Assembly (NCBI GenBank): GCA_010279815.1
Contig: QEOQ01000104.1
Coordinates: forward strand, 166,588 to 230,587
Length of the DNA: 64,000 nucleotides
Source: Brachionus plicatilis
Lineage: Eukaryota > Rotifera > Eurotatoria > Ploima > Brachionidae
Direction: 5' to 3'
Positions 9,321 to 21,600 of the stretch are shown here, piece by piece. Numbering within the stretch: the stretch's first letter is position 1; every line of letters starts with the position of its first letter. Position numbers and translations under genes: made by a program. The notes under the pieces are model-generated. The model searched no databases, was not told where the DNA came from, and worked only from the letters and a program-made list of their open reading frames with translations.

Positions 9321-12300
9321 ATCTTTTATAAATTATAAAAGCACTGTATTTTATTTTTGTAAATATTAAAAATTATACTAAGGAAAAATTTAAATTAAGT
9401 TAAAATTTTTAAAATTAAATTTATTAGCAGGAAACTATTAAACATCCATTCAAAAAAAATTGATTATAAAAAAATAGAAAGTCAATAATTTAACTATTAA
9501 ACTTGTGCATACATTTATTTTTTCAATTTTATTACTAAAAAGCTTAGAGAATGATTTTATTTGACTAAACTTAACATTCTATTAAGAAACTGACTCGATA
9601 AATTTCTTATAATTTCACTGCTAAATTTAATTAGCTGCACTGTTGTTGAAAAATTTCTAGCGTTGTAAACTTAAACATAATCAAACCTACTGCTTTTAAA
9701 AATATTTACTCTGCTTATATTATCATTTTCTTATAAATATTTGTTTTGCTATTGATATAATTTTATTATGTCTTGTGTTTTTTTCTATATTGTATTTGTT
9801 AAAACGAGTCATCTTGCATTTTAAGACTCGTAAAAATGTTTTTTTAACTTCAAGCTGGTAAAAGAAATAAAATAAAACCTTTTAAAAATTCAAAAAGCCC
9901 GAAAGCTTTTTTGTCGAGTATCAGTAAGTTGAATTAGATCTAAACAAAGAAAAAGACGACATTTTTTAAAAATTTATTTAATAAAAAAAAGATTCAACTT
10001 TTAAAATTTTTTCAAATCAGTGTTCAATGCATTAAAAAATTTTATATTTTAGAATTTTTTTTTCCAAACTTTCCTTCAACTTTTTTTCTTAATTATCTTT
10101 TTATTTCTTTTCCAGTTAACCTTTTTATACAGGTGGTTTCTCGGCTATCTCTTGTGTTTCAGACTCTTCACAACTAATGATGTCTATTTCCTATACTCGA
10201 GTATTTTATCGGTATGTGGCAGAGATTGAAACAAAAAAATTTTTTATCAGCTATGACCCAAACTTAAAAGATTTAAATAAAATTATAAAAAATTATTTTT
10301 TAAAAAATAAAAAATGAAACATTTTTCATTAAAGACAGCAAATTCTAACTAATAAATAAGTTGGAAAATAATTTGGGTTCCCTTTTGGTTTTAAATTTTA
10401 AGCTGGATAATTTCTCTAAATTTTTCAATCATATAAGTGTAATTTAATTGATACTAAAACTTGTGTTTTTACAACTAAAATTTATCATCTAAGACTTGGT
10501 GATTATTATATTCCATTTCAAACCAATTCAAATTGCGAATCTTCTGGAGTTGTATGTATTATAAAATGTTCTAAATGTAATGTTTTCTAAATAGTTGAAT
10601 CTAGTAAAAAAGGTAAATTGGAAAACATTATAGCATAAAGTACTTTAGACAAGATATCAGATATCAGAAAAAACATTAAGTAATTTTGACAGATTTTCTG
10701 AAGTATCAATTCACTTTAATAGTCTAATTCAATTTTTAAATCGATTTTAGATGATAAAATAGAAAGAGTATAAACCGAAACTGAGTTAATATAAATATTT
10801 TTCTTAAGTTTCAATTTTTTATTTTAAATTAAAAAAATACCAAAAATTGAATTTATAAAAACTTAAAGTTTTGCACGTCTCTAATAAAATACTTTCATAA
10901 TTTGTTTTAAATTTTTTTTTAATTTCAATTTCTTATTTTATTATTATGTTTTTTTTCTAAAAATGCTTCTTAAATAATTTTTTACATATTTTTTTAAAAT
11001 CAATTATTCTCAGATCTAAGAACCTGAAGAAGGACACTTTTGGTCGAAACGCATCAATCGTCTTTTGAAATAATAAATACATTTATTTTTTTTTTTTTTA
11101 AATTTTTTTTTTGTATCCATTAATCATTTGGTACAAAGTAATTAAAAATTTAGTTTTTCTCCTATTATTTTCAATTTTATCTATTTAAGGTCTAAAATAA
11201 GTAAATTATCAATAACATTAACAAAAATTTACTTAAAAAACTTCAAATGTTTGTGTTTTAAAATCATCGAATATCATTAACAGAATTCTAAATGAAAACT
11301 TTATCATTATTTTTAAAAAATTTCTGAAAACCATAACGGACATACTTTTTTAGTAAGTTTTCAGTATCAGTGGAATTTTTATTCAATAGATAGCAGATGG
11401 AAAAATAATAACTAATTAAAAAAAAGTATTCCTTTTTCATTGAAAAAAAATTTAAATAGGAAATATAAAAAAAATTTTAATTTAATCTTAAGCAAGAATT
11501 TTTAATAAACAAAAATCAGAAATTTTAATCATTGAAAAGTTGTTTAAAAAGTCTGTAGAATTTTTTTTTATCAAATAACTTCAAAGTGGTGATTAGAAAA
11601 TACGAAGATTTGAACAAATTTTAACCAAAATTAACATTTTCTATTTAAAATAAAATTATTCAAATTTTTTCAGAATAATTTTCTAAGAAATAATTTTTTT
11701 CACTAAAAATAATGAAAAATAATGTAAAAATTAGATTATTTTCGAAAATTTGATAAAACCTAATTTTTTCCTATCAGGCTTTTACACAATTTTTCGCGAA
11801 TTATTGTAAAATTTTGATTTAATTCCGTGTCACTTTACTTCAAAAAACATCAACTTTTATTTCAAACTAAAGACTTAATAATTTACTTCTACATAAAAAT
11901 CAATTTATCTGGGACAACACTTAAATATAAATCCTTAAATAAAACGAAACTGAATAAACATATTATATCACACAAATTGAGGATTTATTTTGAACAAACA
12001 ATTCAGATTAGACCAAACAAAATAATAAATAATCTTTAAATATTTGAATTTCTAAAGTCTTTTTTAAATTAAATTAAAAAAAAAAATACGAGAGTTTGAA
12101 TAACTTATAAAAACAAAAGTTTAAAATTAAATAATTCACACTCATCAAGATCATTGAGTTTTCTTTAATTTTTTCGTTGTCAGCATCTAAAAAATTATTT
12201 GACATCTTAAAATAAAATATTTACACTTTATTTTAGTTATTGTAAATTATTCTAGCACATATCAAAAATTAGCCTGACAATGAAAATTCATAATTTTTCT

Positions 12301-12717
12301 CAAAAATTTATTTGTCATCGTTAGAATTTTTTTTTCTATTAAACATAACTTATTTAATTTTTTTAATGAAAAATCACGAGTAAAAAATTATTTTAATTTT
12401 GTAGTGTATATATTTAGAATATTGGCAAACATTGGCATTTAATGAACGTAGCGCAATTATTTTGGAATAAACTGCTCTAAAATAATAATTTATGTTTTTT
12501 TTTTTTTTTGGTTAAATTATAAAATTTTATTCTTGCAAAGCAAAATAGCAATTAAAACTTAGAGTAACCCAAAATGCTTAGCCAAGATCTCGTTTTTTTC
12601 TTCACTTTATGTTTACTCAAGATTGATGTACTTTGGGCAATTAAGTCCACTCTAATCGGAGAATTTCTTTTTAGATTTAATGAGAGTTTTGGGGAGAAAA
12701 AATTATTGTAAACAAAA
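9321..12717. other. Gene-free AT-rich stretch with one possible orphan exon and a ribozyme-like motif
   Basis: No convincing gene. Two points stand out. First, 10133-10210 is bounded by ACAG and GTATGT and reads on the plus strand as a hydrophobic peptide starting WFLGYLLCFRLFTTND; it could be an isolated exon or a relic. Second, 11024-11050 contains CTGAAGA...GAAAC, a motif shared with 58275-58299. The ORF 11827-12039 has lysine- and isoleucine-rich composition typical of random AT-rich DNA. Confidence 0.4.
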
Positions 12718-13785
12718 ATGAGCCTAGACTGCATGGATATAGCCAAGTGTTTGCTAGAAACGACGGCTTTTTCTTTTGGACCTGTGATTGCCATCGCTTC
12801 AGCTAGACACGGCCAAAAACAATGGATTAAATGCGAAATCCTAATGTCGATGGTCATGGGCCTCATTTTTTACATCAAGCCAGAAATGTTCTTGTCTCTT
12901 GTGGTAGCCTTTGCACCAACCTGAAAAAAAAATATTTTCAACTTTATTTTTCAAGCTTAACTCGACTCAAAAAGACTATCACAACTTTTTGTGCATGATG
13001 TACGGCTTCTACATAATCTACTCTGTTCTCGTGCCACTGTTCCATTTGGAATCAATGGACAAGTCAATTTTCTACGGACATCACTGTTCCAAAGTCGTAG
13101 TGAGTTTTTTTTCTAAAATTTTTTTTTTTCTTTTTTGACAAAAATTCAAAAACAAATCTTAAGTCAAGCACTCTTTTAATTCTCAATGACGTCATATCAT
13201 ACAATCAAGGAGTTCATTGGAACGAAAATGTAATTATTAAAATTTATTACAAAAATTTGAAAAAAAAATAAAAAATTTTAAAAGTTGCTTTGTTTGTTCA
13301 CTGGTTACCATCTGGTTAGCTTGGTTATTAATTTACATTTTCTGAGAATTGGTGACAAACCATGGGGCAGACATCCGTACACGGACAAAGTAGACGCAAT
13401 AGCGCGCATTGACTCCTTCATTTATTTGATAGCAGGCGTGTTTGTGTATGCGTTTCCGGAAAAGGCGATGCTTGACTTGACCGAGATGAACGAAAGCTAC
13501 ACGGCTCTGGGTCGATCGTGTGCAGCAATTCTTCTTTCGCTCAGCCTCGAGTCTTACTGTCTTTCCGAGTTTTTGTTCCTCGGAGACAAAAAGAAGTTCA
13601 TGCATGCCCGGATGGTGGGTAGTTTGGTAAAAGCCTTGGTAATTGTTCATGCCAATTTGTATTGGAAAATTTTGTCTCTCAATTCCTTTCTAGTTTTATT
13701 CACTATTAATGCTGCTTACAATTTAGTTGTAGTATACGGCTTTTTGGTTACACCCAAAGAACCAAAACAAAAATCAAGCGACTAG
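12718..13785 (+). CDS. Polytopic membrane protein of unknown function, internally duplicated
   Basis: Three exons in phase: 12718-12903, 12956-13099 and 13285-13785, giving 276 residues. Donors GTAGCC and GTGAGT and acceptors TCAAG and AAAAG keep phase 0 at both junctions. The start ATG follows ACAAAA and has no competing ATG nearby in frame. The protein has about seven or eight hydrophobic segments and few charges. The two halves look related: IFYIKPEMFLSLV in the first half matches VFVYAFPEKAMLDL in the second, each preceded by an E/D-containing helix and followed by two more helices. This suggests a duplicated four-helix unit. A poly(A) signal AATAAA lies at 13825-13830. I do not recognise the family; a distant likeness to TP53I11-type four-helix proteins is only an impression. 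Confidence 0.85.
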
Positions 13786-13830
13786 AGCTTTTTTATTATT
13801 TTTTTAGTTTTTTGTACCTATTTTAATAAA

Positions 13831-15852
13831 TTTTGAAAAAGAAAATTTTTTTTTGTTTTTAATTAATAATAAAAGTGTCAAAAGATAATGTTGTTTAAAT
13901 TGTGTGGACTTTAAAAGCAGGAAATCAGCAAGCAGTCAAACATTGTGAAAATGCTCAAGTTTAAAAAATTAGAAATTTAAACAAATTTTGTTTATTTATA
14001 AAATAAATTTTTACTCCCTACTGGTCCTTAGAACTAATTCCTTAGTCAAATTTTAATTAAATTGAATTCGGAATTCTCAATGCTAATTGTTAATGTGAAA
14101 TAAATTCTGAGCAAAAAAAATTATTTAATTTTTTCATGGCTCTGAATGATTTTAAAAAGAATTAAAGATTTCATTAAAGATAAAAAAGTAAAAACAAAGA
14201 ATGAAGCACTATTATTTTCATTTTATATTTCAATCGACGCCTTAAAGAAACAAGTAAAAATAAATTAAATATAAATTTAGAAAAAAATTAGTTTTTTAAA
14301 AAATATCTAATTTTAAATTTAAAATTTTTAATTCATTTTATGCTATTTTTTTCTTTTATTTATTTATTTTTTTTTAGATTTTTTGAAGTTCAAATACAAA
14401 TTGAACACCAATTCTTCCTTTTTTGATGATTTAAAATTAAAGTTAAAAAATATGAATACAAATGCTTTTAGAAAATAATATTTTAAATAAAAGACAGATA
14501 TTATTTGTGTTATTTTAAAGAGACAATTTAAGAGTGATAAAATAAAAAGTCATAGAAGAATAGATCTACTTGATAAAAAATAACTCTGATAGTGTGGACG
14601 AGTGATTAATTTTTTTTTTTTATTTTGAGCTTTTAAGCATTAAAAAAAAAAGCTTTTTAGTATTTTCTTTTGAAATAAATCATTATTTTAAAAATTATTT
14701 TTTTTTCAACTGAATCTTAATAAAAAACTAAACTCAATATTAAAAAAGTGCCTGAAAAATTTTTTTCTAAATTTAATTCTCTACAAAATGATGTATTTAT
14801 CAAACCATCAGATAATTCGGTTCAGGAGTTATAATGCTTTAAACTTAATGATGATGGGGGGTCATGCGGGACTGTGAGACGGCTTATAAGTTGGACTAAT
14901 TTTTTTTCAAATGAAAGCTGAGGTCAAATAACATAAAAAATATCTGTCCTTTACTTAAAATATAATTTTCTAGAAGAATTTGTATTCATGCTGCCTTGCA
15001 CTTAAATTTGTTGCACTATGCCATCTTTACCATTTTCACCTTTTTCTCATGTTAAAATAAAATAAAGAATAAAACAAAAATAAGATTTAATTAAATTATT
15101 TATCTGATTTACTAAAAAATAAGAAAATAAAGATTTTATTTTAGGTAATAAAGGTGCAGCAAAGTATGTTTCAATATGTTGCTGTATTTTTTAAGTATTT
15201 TTTTTTAATTTTAATTCATCAAAAAGAAAAAATTTTTAGTCAATTTGTTATTTTTTTTTACTTTGGACCTCACAATGTTAAATTTTTTATTTTAAAAGTC
15301 CTATGAGTTGTTTACAACAAAAATGGTTCAGTTAGAAAGCCACTAGGAAGAAAGAAAGGTTCTACGAATAAATCGAAAAAATAATTTTTTTTTAAATTTT
15401 TTTATTCTCTTTTTTGTCTTAAATTTTTAAATTTAAATGCCGGGTCAATAATTAAAATTAAACTTTTTTATTATATTTAATATTTTTTATATATTTTTTA
15501 TAATATTTTTTAAATGCGCAATTTCATTGCATTGCAAAGTCTTTTAACTTTTTAAACTTTCAAATTTCAATTTAAAAAAATTGCAAATATGTAATTGCGT
15601 ATTTGAAATTTTTGAGCAAAAAGAGCAAATTGAGAATTGAACAAAAATTTTACTTTACCAGCATAATTTCATGATAAGCAAGCCATGTTTTGCCATAAAA
15701 AAGTTCTAAGCATAATTCTGTAACCGCAAATTTTGAAAGACTTTTGCAGATATTAAAATCGAGCTAAAAATTTAATAATTTTCATAAATGTTTACTTCTT
15801 TTATTAATCGTCTTTTAAAAAATTTTTTAGTCAAAGAATTCTTAAACTTTTT
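13831..15852. other. Gene-free, with a diverged dispersed repeat
   Basis: No ORF of interest. About 14380-15220 holds an imperfect inverted arrangement. GAAGTTCAAATACAAATTGA near 14385 and TTTTAGGTAATAAAGGTGCA near 15142 both recur at 55330-55470, the second in inverted form, so this is a dispersed repeat family. Nothing else seen. Confidence 0.45.
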
Positions 15853-16680
15853 TTAACACTCTTCGACCCTTTTTTGGTAGTTATTTTGCTTATTTCTCGA
15901 TAAATTTAATCATTATTGCAATTTTTTTTTCCAAACTAGGATCAAAAAAATTTTAAAATCAATTTATTTTGATAACAAAACATTTTTATTTTCTTGCAAA
16001 AAAAAAAGAATAAGTTAAACCCGCAGAGGGTTTTTTTGGACCCTAAAAAATATTGCCTTCTATTTCGCAAAATAAATCAAAGACATGGCTAATTATACTT
16101 TTGATTCCCAACTCTATTTAATTCCTAGAATAAATAATAATTTTTTGAACCATGTCTAGATGAAAAGCTCTAGAAACTTCTTAGTAATGCGGATGATAAC
16201 TAATCTGAAGTCCCTGATGATAATTATAATGATTTTGAAGAAGAAATGGAAGCATCAAATCAACCATGTACTGAATATGACTCAGATAATAAATAACCTG
16301 AATAAAAAGAAACAAATAATGAAAAAACTGAGAAGAGACAAGTCTCAGATAAAAGATATTAAAATAAAAGATAATATTTTTGATTAAAAGATAAATTTTT
16401 AAAATTTATAAATTTTTAATGAGAAAGTTAAGCCAACAAGCTTTGCCAAACATAAAACAATGAAACCAAACTGTCAGCATTTTTAATTATTTTTGACTTG
16501 CCCGTGATAAATTTATATTGAATTGTACCAATTGTCACTCGAAAGCTATAGATCCTGGAGTTTCATTTACAAAAGAAGATAAGTCAACTTTTATCGGTAT
16601 TTATTATGCAAGAGGTGTTTGATACCAAAATGTTCCTCTCAAAGCCATTTTCCGGTGTTTGGGTGTTAGTAATAATTTTT
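15853..16680 (+). pseudogene. piggyBac-like transposon relic
   Basis: The left end TTAACACTCTTCGACCC (15853) matches the left end of the element at 35150 (TTAACACTCAAAGGACC). From 16020 the sequence parallels 35335 onward, including GAACCATGTCT at the start codon; here the third codon has become TAG. Near 16530-16670 the plus strand still encodes STFIGIYYARGV, which fits the conserved piggyBac transposase core (FIGI...G). Multiple stops and shifts make it dead. No clear right end was found. Confidence 0.65.
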
Positions 16681-16689
16681 GATCATGAT

Positions 16690-18620
16690 TATAAAATTTT
16701 TATAAAATCATGAACTTCGTATTTTCACTTGGCAAATAGTTTATTTTTTTATTTAACATTCTATGTTAAATCCAAAAATGTATCTCTGCATTATTTCTAT
16801 TAAGAATTAACAATTTATTTAATAGTTTTAGTTTTATTTGATCATTTTGAGCATCGAAAATTGATCAGAACTAGACTTAATTATTTAAATTAGTGTTTTA
16901 TTGAATATTTGTTTCCTTTTTCAACTATACTTAGTCAAAAGATATCTTAAATTTTTTTATTAAAAAAATATTTATGTTATGAGTAATTATGGATCACTTA
17001 TTTATTCCAAACAGAATTAGAAAAATTATTTGCTTGATTTAACTAATTTAGGTTTTTAGGATTATGGCAAAACATGAAAAAATTGTCAAATTATTTAAAG
17101 AAAAAATATGGAGTTAAAATCATTAATACGACTTTTTTATTTTTAATTTTATTTTTATACTTTTTTATACAATTGCCTATGAGGCTTAAATATTTAATAA
17201 ATAAATAAATAAATAAAAAATTAAGAATTAGTGGAAGCTGAGTCACACTAATTGCTTACCGGATTTTTCTGTTAAGTCAAGAATGCAAGTTAAGTCTGAT
17301 TCATTATTAGTCATTTTGATAATATTTCTATTTGATATTGTCAAAAAAGGTTTTAAGTCAGTTATTTAAATTAGTTTTAATTCTTAATCACGAAATGCTC
17401 TAAATATTATGTCAAAAATAAAGGTAATATTTTATGGCAGAGTTTTTCATGAGTTCTATTTGCAGCATAATTTGATTAGCTAATTGGTTTTGTGCATACT
17501 AGCTATTTTTTGATCACTAAAATTCTACTGATGGGTAACCAGATTGGCAACATATTTTGGTAACCTAATTTTGTAAAATATAAATTTATTGACCAGGTTT
17601 AGAATACAGTATAAAATACATTTTAGCAATATTTTCATATTTTCATTAATTTAAATCAATTGATATTCATCATAAACTTTTTGATTAATTTATAAAAGCT
17701 AATATAAATTTTTTTCATTATGATATTATTTAAACTTATTTTAATTTTAATTTTTTTTTTATTTTAATAAACTTTTTATTTAGTCGAAAAATTGAGACTT
17801 GAATCGATCAATTTTTATTCAAGTTAAATTTTTAAAAATCTGTTAAATTGGTCAAAAAATGAAATTTGAATTTAAAAAAACTAAACTTAAAACTTTTTTT
17901 ACAGAAGAGATTTAGTTCTATTAATATATGCATAACATTTTTGTCATAAAATTTTGTTTTTTTTTTCTCCACGGTATTCTTTTAAATAAATTAATTTATA
18001 AAAAATTTATAAAAAAAATTTTCTCCCAGTGTGTCAAAAAAAATATCGATTTTATGCAATCGAGATATTTTCATTATTGACATTTTTATCTTCAAATTCT
18101 ACTATGCCAAGTACCTAAATGTCAATCATAAATCAGTTGCATTTTTGGCATGATTAAATTTTTAATTAAAAAGAAAATATTAAGTTTATTTTAAAAAAAT
18201 TTTTAAAGCTAATCGGATGAAATTACTTGCAAAATTTAATTATAATTTACGCAAGCTTCCCAAATGATAATTTAGATTTTTTGTCAATAAAAAAAAATAT
18301 ATTATTCTAATTTATTATAAAATTTCAAAATAAAAAAGAGAAAAAAAAAGAGTTTTTTATTTTTGTTGAAAGTATGAGTAAGGCAAAAAATTAATTTAGT
18401 CAAATTAGCTCATGACTATGACAATCAATATAGGCACTTAATAAGATCCCAAAAAATTGCATTGTGAACAAGTTTTTTGTTCATAATTTTAAATTTATGA
18501 AAATTAAATGAATAATCGATAAAACCTTTTTCTTATTTTTTTGACTCAAAATTCATTTTCTTTTTTTTACTTGATCAAAGCACTTTTGAGCAAATTTTAA
18601 GTAATTTTTAGACACTTTGT
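16690..18620. other. Gene-free AT-rich stretch with one LINE-like tail
   Basis: Around 17165-17218 TTGCCTATGAGGCTTAAATA is followed by a (TAAA)n run, which looks like a 3' tail of a non-LTR retrotransposon. Otherwise I see nothing supportable up to the Munc18 start. Confidence 0.4.
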
Positions 18621-18626
18621 GACACC

Positions 18627-21600
18627 ATGTCTGCTGGTCTTCAATTAATCGTTGGCCAAAGTAATTTTACTTTCTCTTTGTTTCTGTTTTGATTTTTAAT
18701 TTATTTTTTTAAACTGCGCAGAAATAATGAACGATGTCCTCCGGGCAGATACAGTGAGAAAAAAAGGCGACTGGAAGGTCTTGGTAATGGACAACTTGGG
18801 CATGAGAATCATTTCTTCATGCTGTAAAATGCATGATATAATGAGTGAAGGGGTAACAAGTAATTTATTTAAATTATTTATTTTTGTTTAAATAAAATTT
18901 GGTAACAAAAAATTTTGCTAGTTGTCGAGGACATAATGAAGAATCGAGAGCCATTGCCGCAATTAGAGGCAATTTATTTGATTCAACCTACTAGAGAGTC
19001 AATTGATAAGTTCATTGGCGACTTTGACTCAAATAACATCAAGTATAGGGCAGCGCATTTGTTTTTCACCGAGGGATGTAACAACGAGTTGTTTAATAAA
19101 CTGTCAAAATCAAAAGCTGCCAAGTACGTTCAAACTTTGAAGGAGATAAACGTGGCATTCTTGCCCACTGAAAGACAAGTTTTTTCACTGGACTCACCTG
19201 ATACTTTTAGAACATTCTATCAGAACAAAGATCAATACAGAAGTGTGCATTTGGAACGAATTGCTGAACAAATCGCCACTTTGTGTGCCACACTTGGCGA
19301 GTACCCTTCAGTTAGGTACCGATTGTAAGTAGAATTTTTTTTTTTAATTCTTATTTAACAATTTGAAGCAAAAAATTTATTAATAAAATATTAATTTTAA
19401 ATCTTAATTATAAAAAAACATATAATATAATTAAAAAAAACTAATTATTAAAAAAAAAATTAATAAAAATATTTTTTTACTAGGACCACATAATAATTAT
19501 TTAATTATTACATTATTAATAATCACTAAGTCATTGTGATAACTGCGGTCACATTTTTTTGTGAAAACATGATCATAAATGCGCGCATTCTCAAATTTTA
19601 ATTTTCTAAAATATTTTAAGTTAATAAAAATTGTAGAAAGAGATAAAAAAATTTAAAAAAATAAGAAAAAATATTTTTTGCTATCGTTTTAATAAATTTG
19701 AATTGATGTGTTTTTTTTTTAAATTAGTTCTTAGTTAGATAAAAAATAAGATTTTTTTAGTTTTGAATTAAAAAAAAAATTCTTAAGAAAATAGGTAAAT
19801 TAAAAAAATTACTATAATTTATTGAGAGATTGAAAATTGTGAAATTAAGTTAAAAATAGAACAAATATATTTCCTTTTAAGATCAAAAAATTAATCATAT
19901 AATAAAGATTTTTTACAAATTAAAAATTAAACATAGATCATCATAGCATGTTAAACTTTTTACTAAAAATAGAATTTTTCATAGAAAAAAGGGACAAAAA
20001 ATTAAATTAATCATGGTTATTGATTAGATTAATTTTTATGATTTTATTTGAGGGTTTTGTGAAATTCAGTAAAAAATGATACAAAGAACAGAAAAGAATT
20101 TTAAAAAAATAGAATTACTTTTTTTTAGGTAAATTGAAGTTTCAGATCAAATTTTAAGATCAAAACGATCTTTTAAAATTTTAAAACTTAACTAATCTAA
20201 TGATTTTGATAGTTTTTAAAAAATAAACATTACCAGACATCTTATGTCTAATAATGATTCATTATCAAATTAACATCAAAATGATTGATCTCTAATTTAT
20301 TTAACAAAAACAATCAATTAATGAAATAATTCAGGTTAATTTAATTCAAAAATTCAAATTTATAACTTTTATATTCATTCATTCAAGCTTAAATAATTTT
20401 ATTTTCCCACTTAATTAAATTATAAATTTTAAAACAGTAAATTTTTGTCTTTAAAAGTAAGTTTTCATTAAAATCAATTAAAATATTTAAAATTATTTAA
20501 GTTCAATAAAAAGGGACAATTTACAATTTTAAATATGAAAAATAACATGACATGACATGTCAAGTAATTGCTTTGGAAATAAATTGTTTTTTCTCTATTT
20601 TTAAAAAAATATTACAATTTGTATTTTTATCCTTTGATTTTGATCTCAAACTTCAATTTGCCTTTTTCTAAAGGTTTAAACTTAATTCTGTAAATGCAAG
20701 ATAGTGCAAGATTCAAAGTTGCATTAAATATCAAGGTCTGCTAAATTTGCAGAGTTTAGCAGAAATTAAATTTCAATATAATCGAGCGTAGTGAATTTTG
20801 CAGATTTTACAGTTGATACAACTTTGAATGTTGTACCATTCTGCATTCACAGAATTAATATTAAACTTTTTAGAAAAAAATTTATTTAATTTATTTACAC
20901 TTTGTTCTGTTCTTTTGTACTGAACTTCACAAAACCTTATTGAGGATAAATAAATGTTAAACTAAATTTTTAATTTTACAAAAAAATATTTTTGTTCTTT
21001 ATTTAATAATTTCACAAGGCCCGATTTTTATTACCCTTAAACCTCTACATTTAAATATTTGTCTTTCTTTTTTTTAATTAATAATAAATTAATTTCTCTT
21101 TAAAAACGTGATTTTATTAAACTGGAAAGTAAACCTGAAAAAGGTTAAAATAAGTTTTATTCAAAAACTTTTTCAGGATAAACTAAGATATAAATAAAGC
21201 TAGGTTTACTATTCAATCCAATTTAATAAAATTACGTTCTTAAAAAGCAAATAACTTATTTTGAATTAAAAAAAGAAAGACCAATATTTAAATGTAGAGG
21301 TTTAAGTCTTACATACCTTATTAAGTAATTTCAAGAAATCTATTTCATGGATCAGACGATATTTAAATAAAAAACAATTGTATTAAAAATTTACTTTAAA
21401 TTATATTGTAAAAAAAAGAAACTTTTTCATATAATTTTATGAAATTTTTGATTGTTTTTTAATAAAAAAAACAAATAAATTACGTTTTTAAAATTTTTAT
21501 TTTACCTAAAGGAATTAAGTGAATGTTTCCGGTTTAAGAATTTTTAATATGTTGTTAAGGGGCAAAAAATATGTAAAAAAAAGTATCTTTGAAAATTTCT

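Noticed and set aside
11827..12039. Lys/Ile-rich plus-strand ORF
   Set aside because: Composition is that expected of random AT-rich DNA; no motif or splice context.
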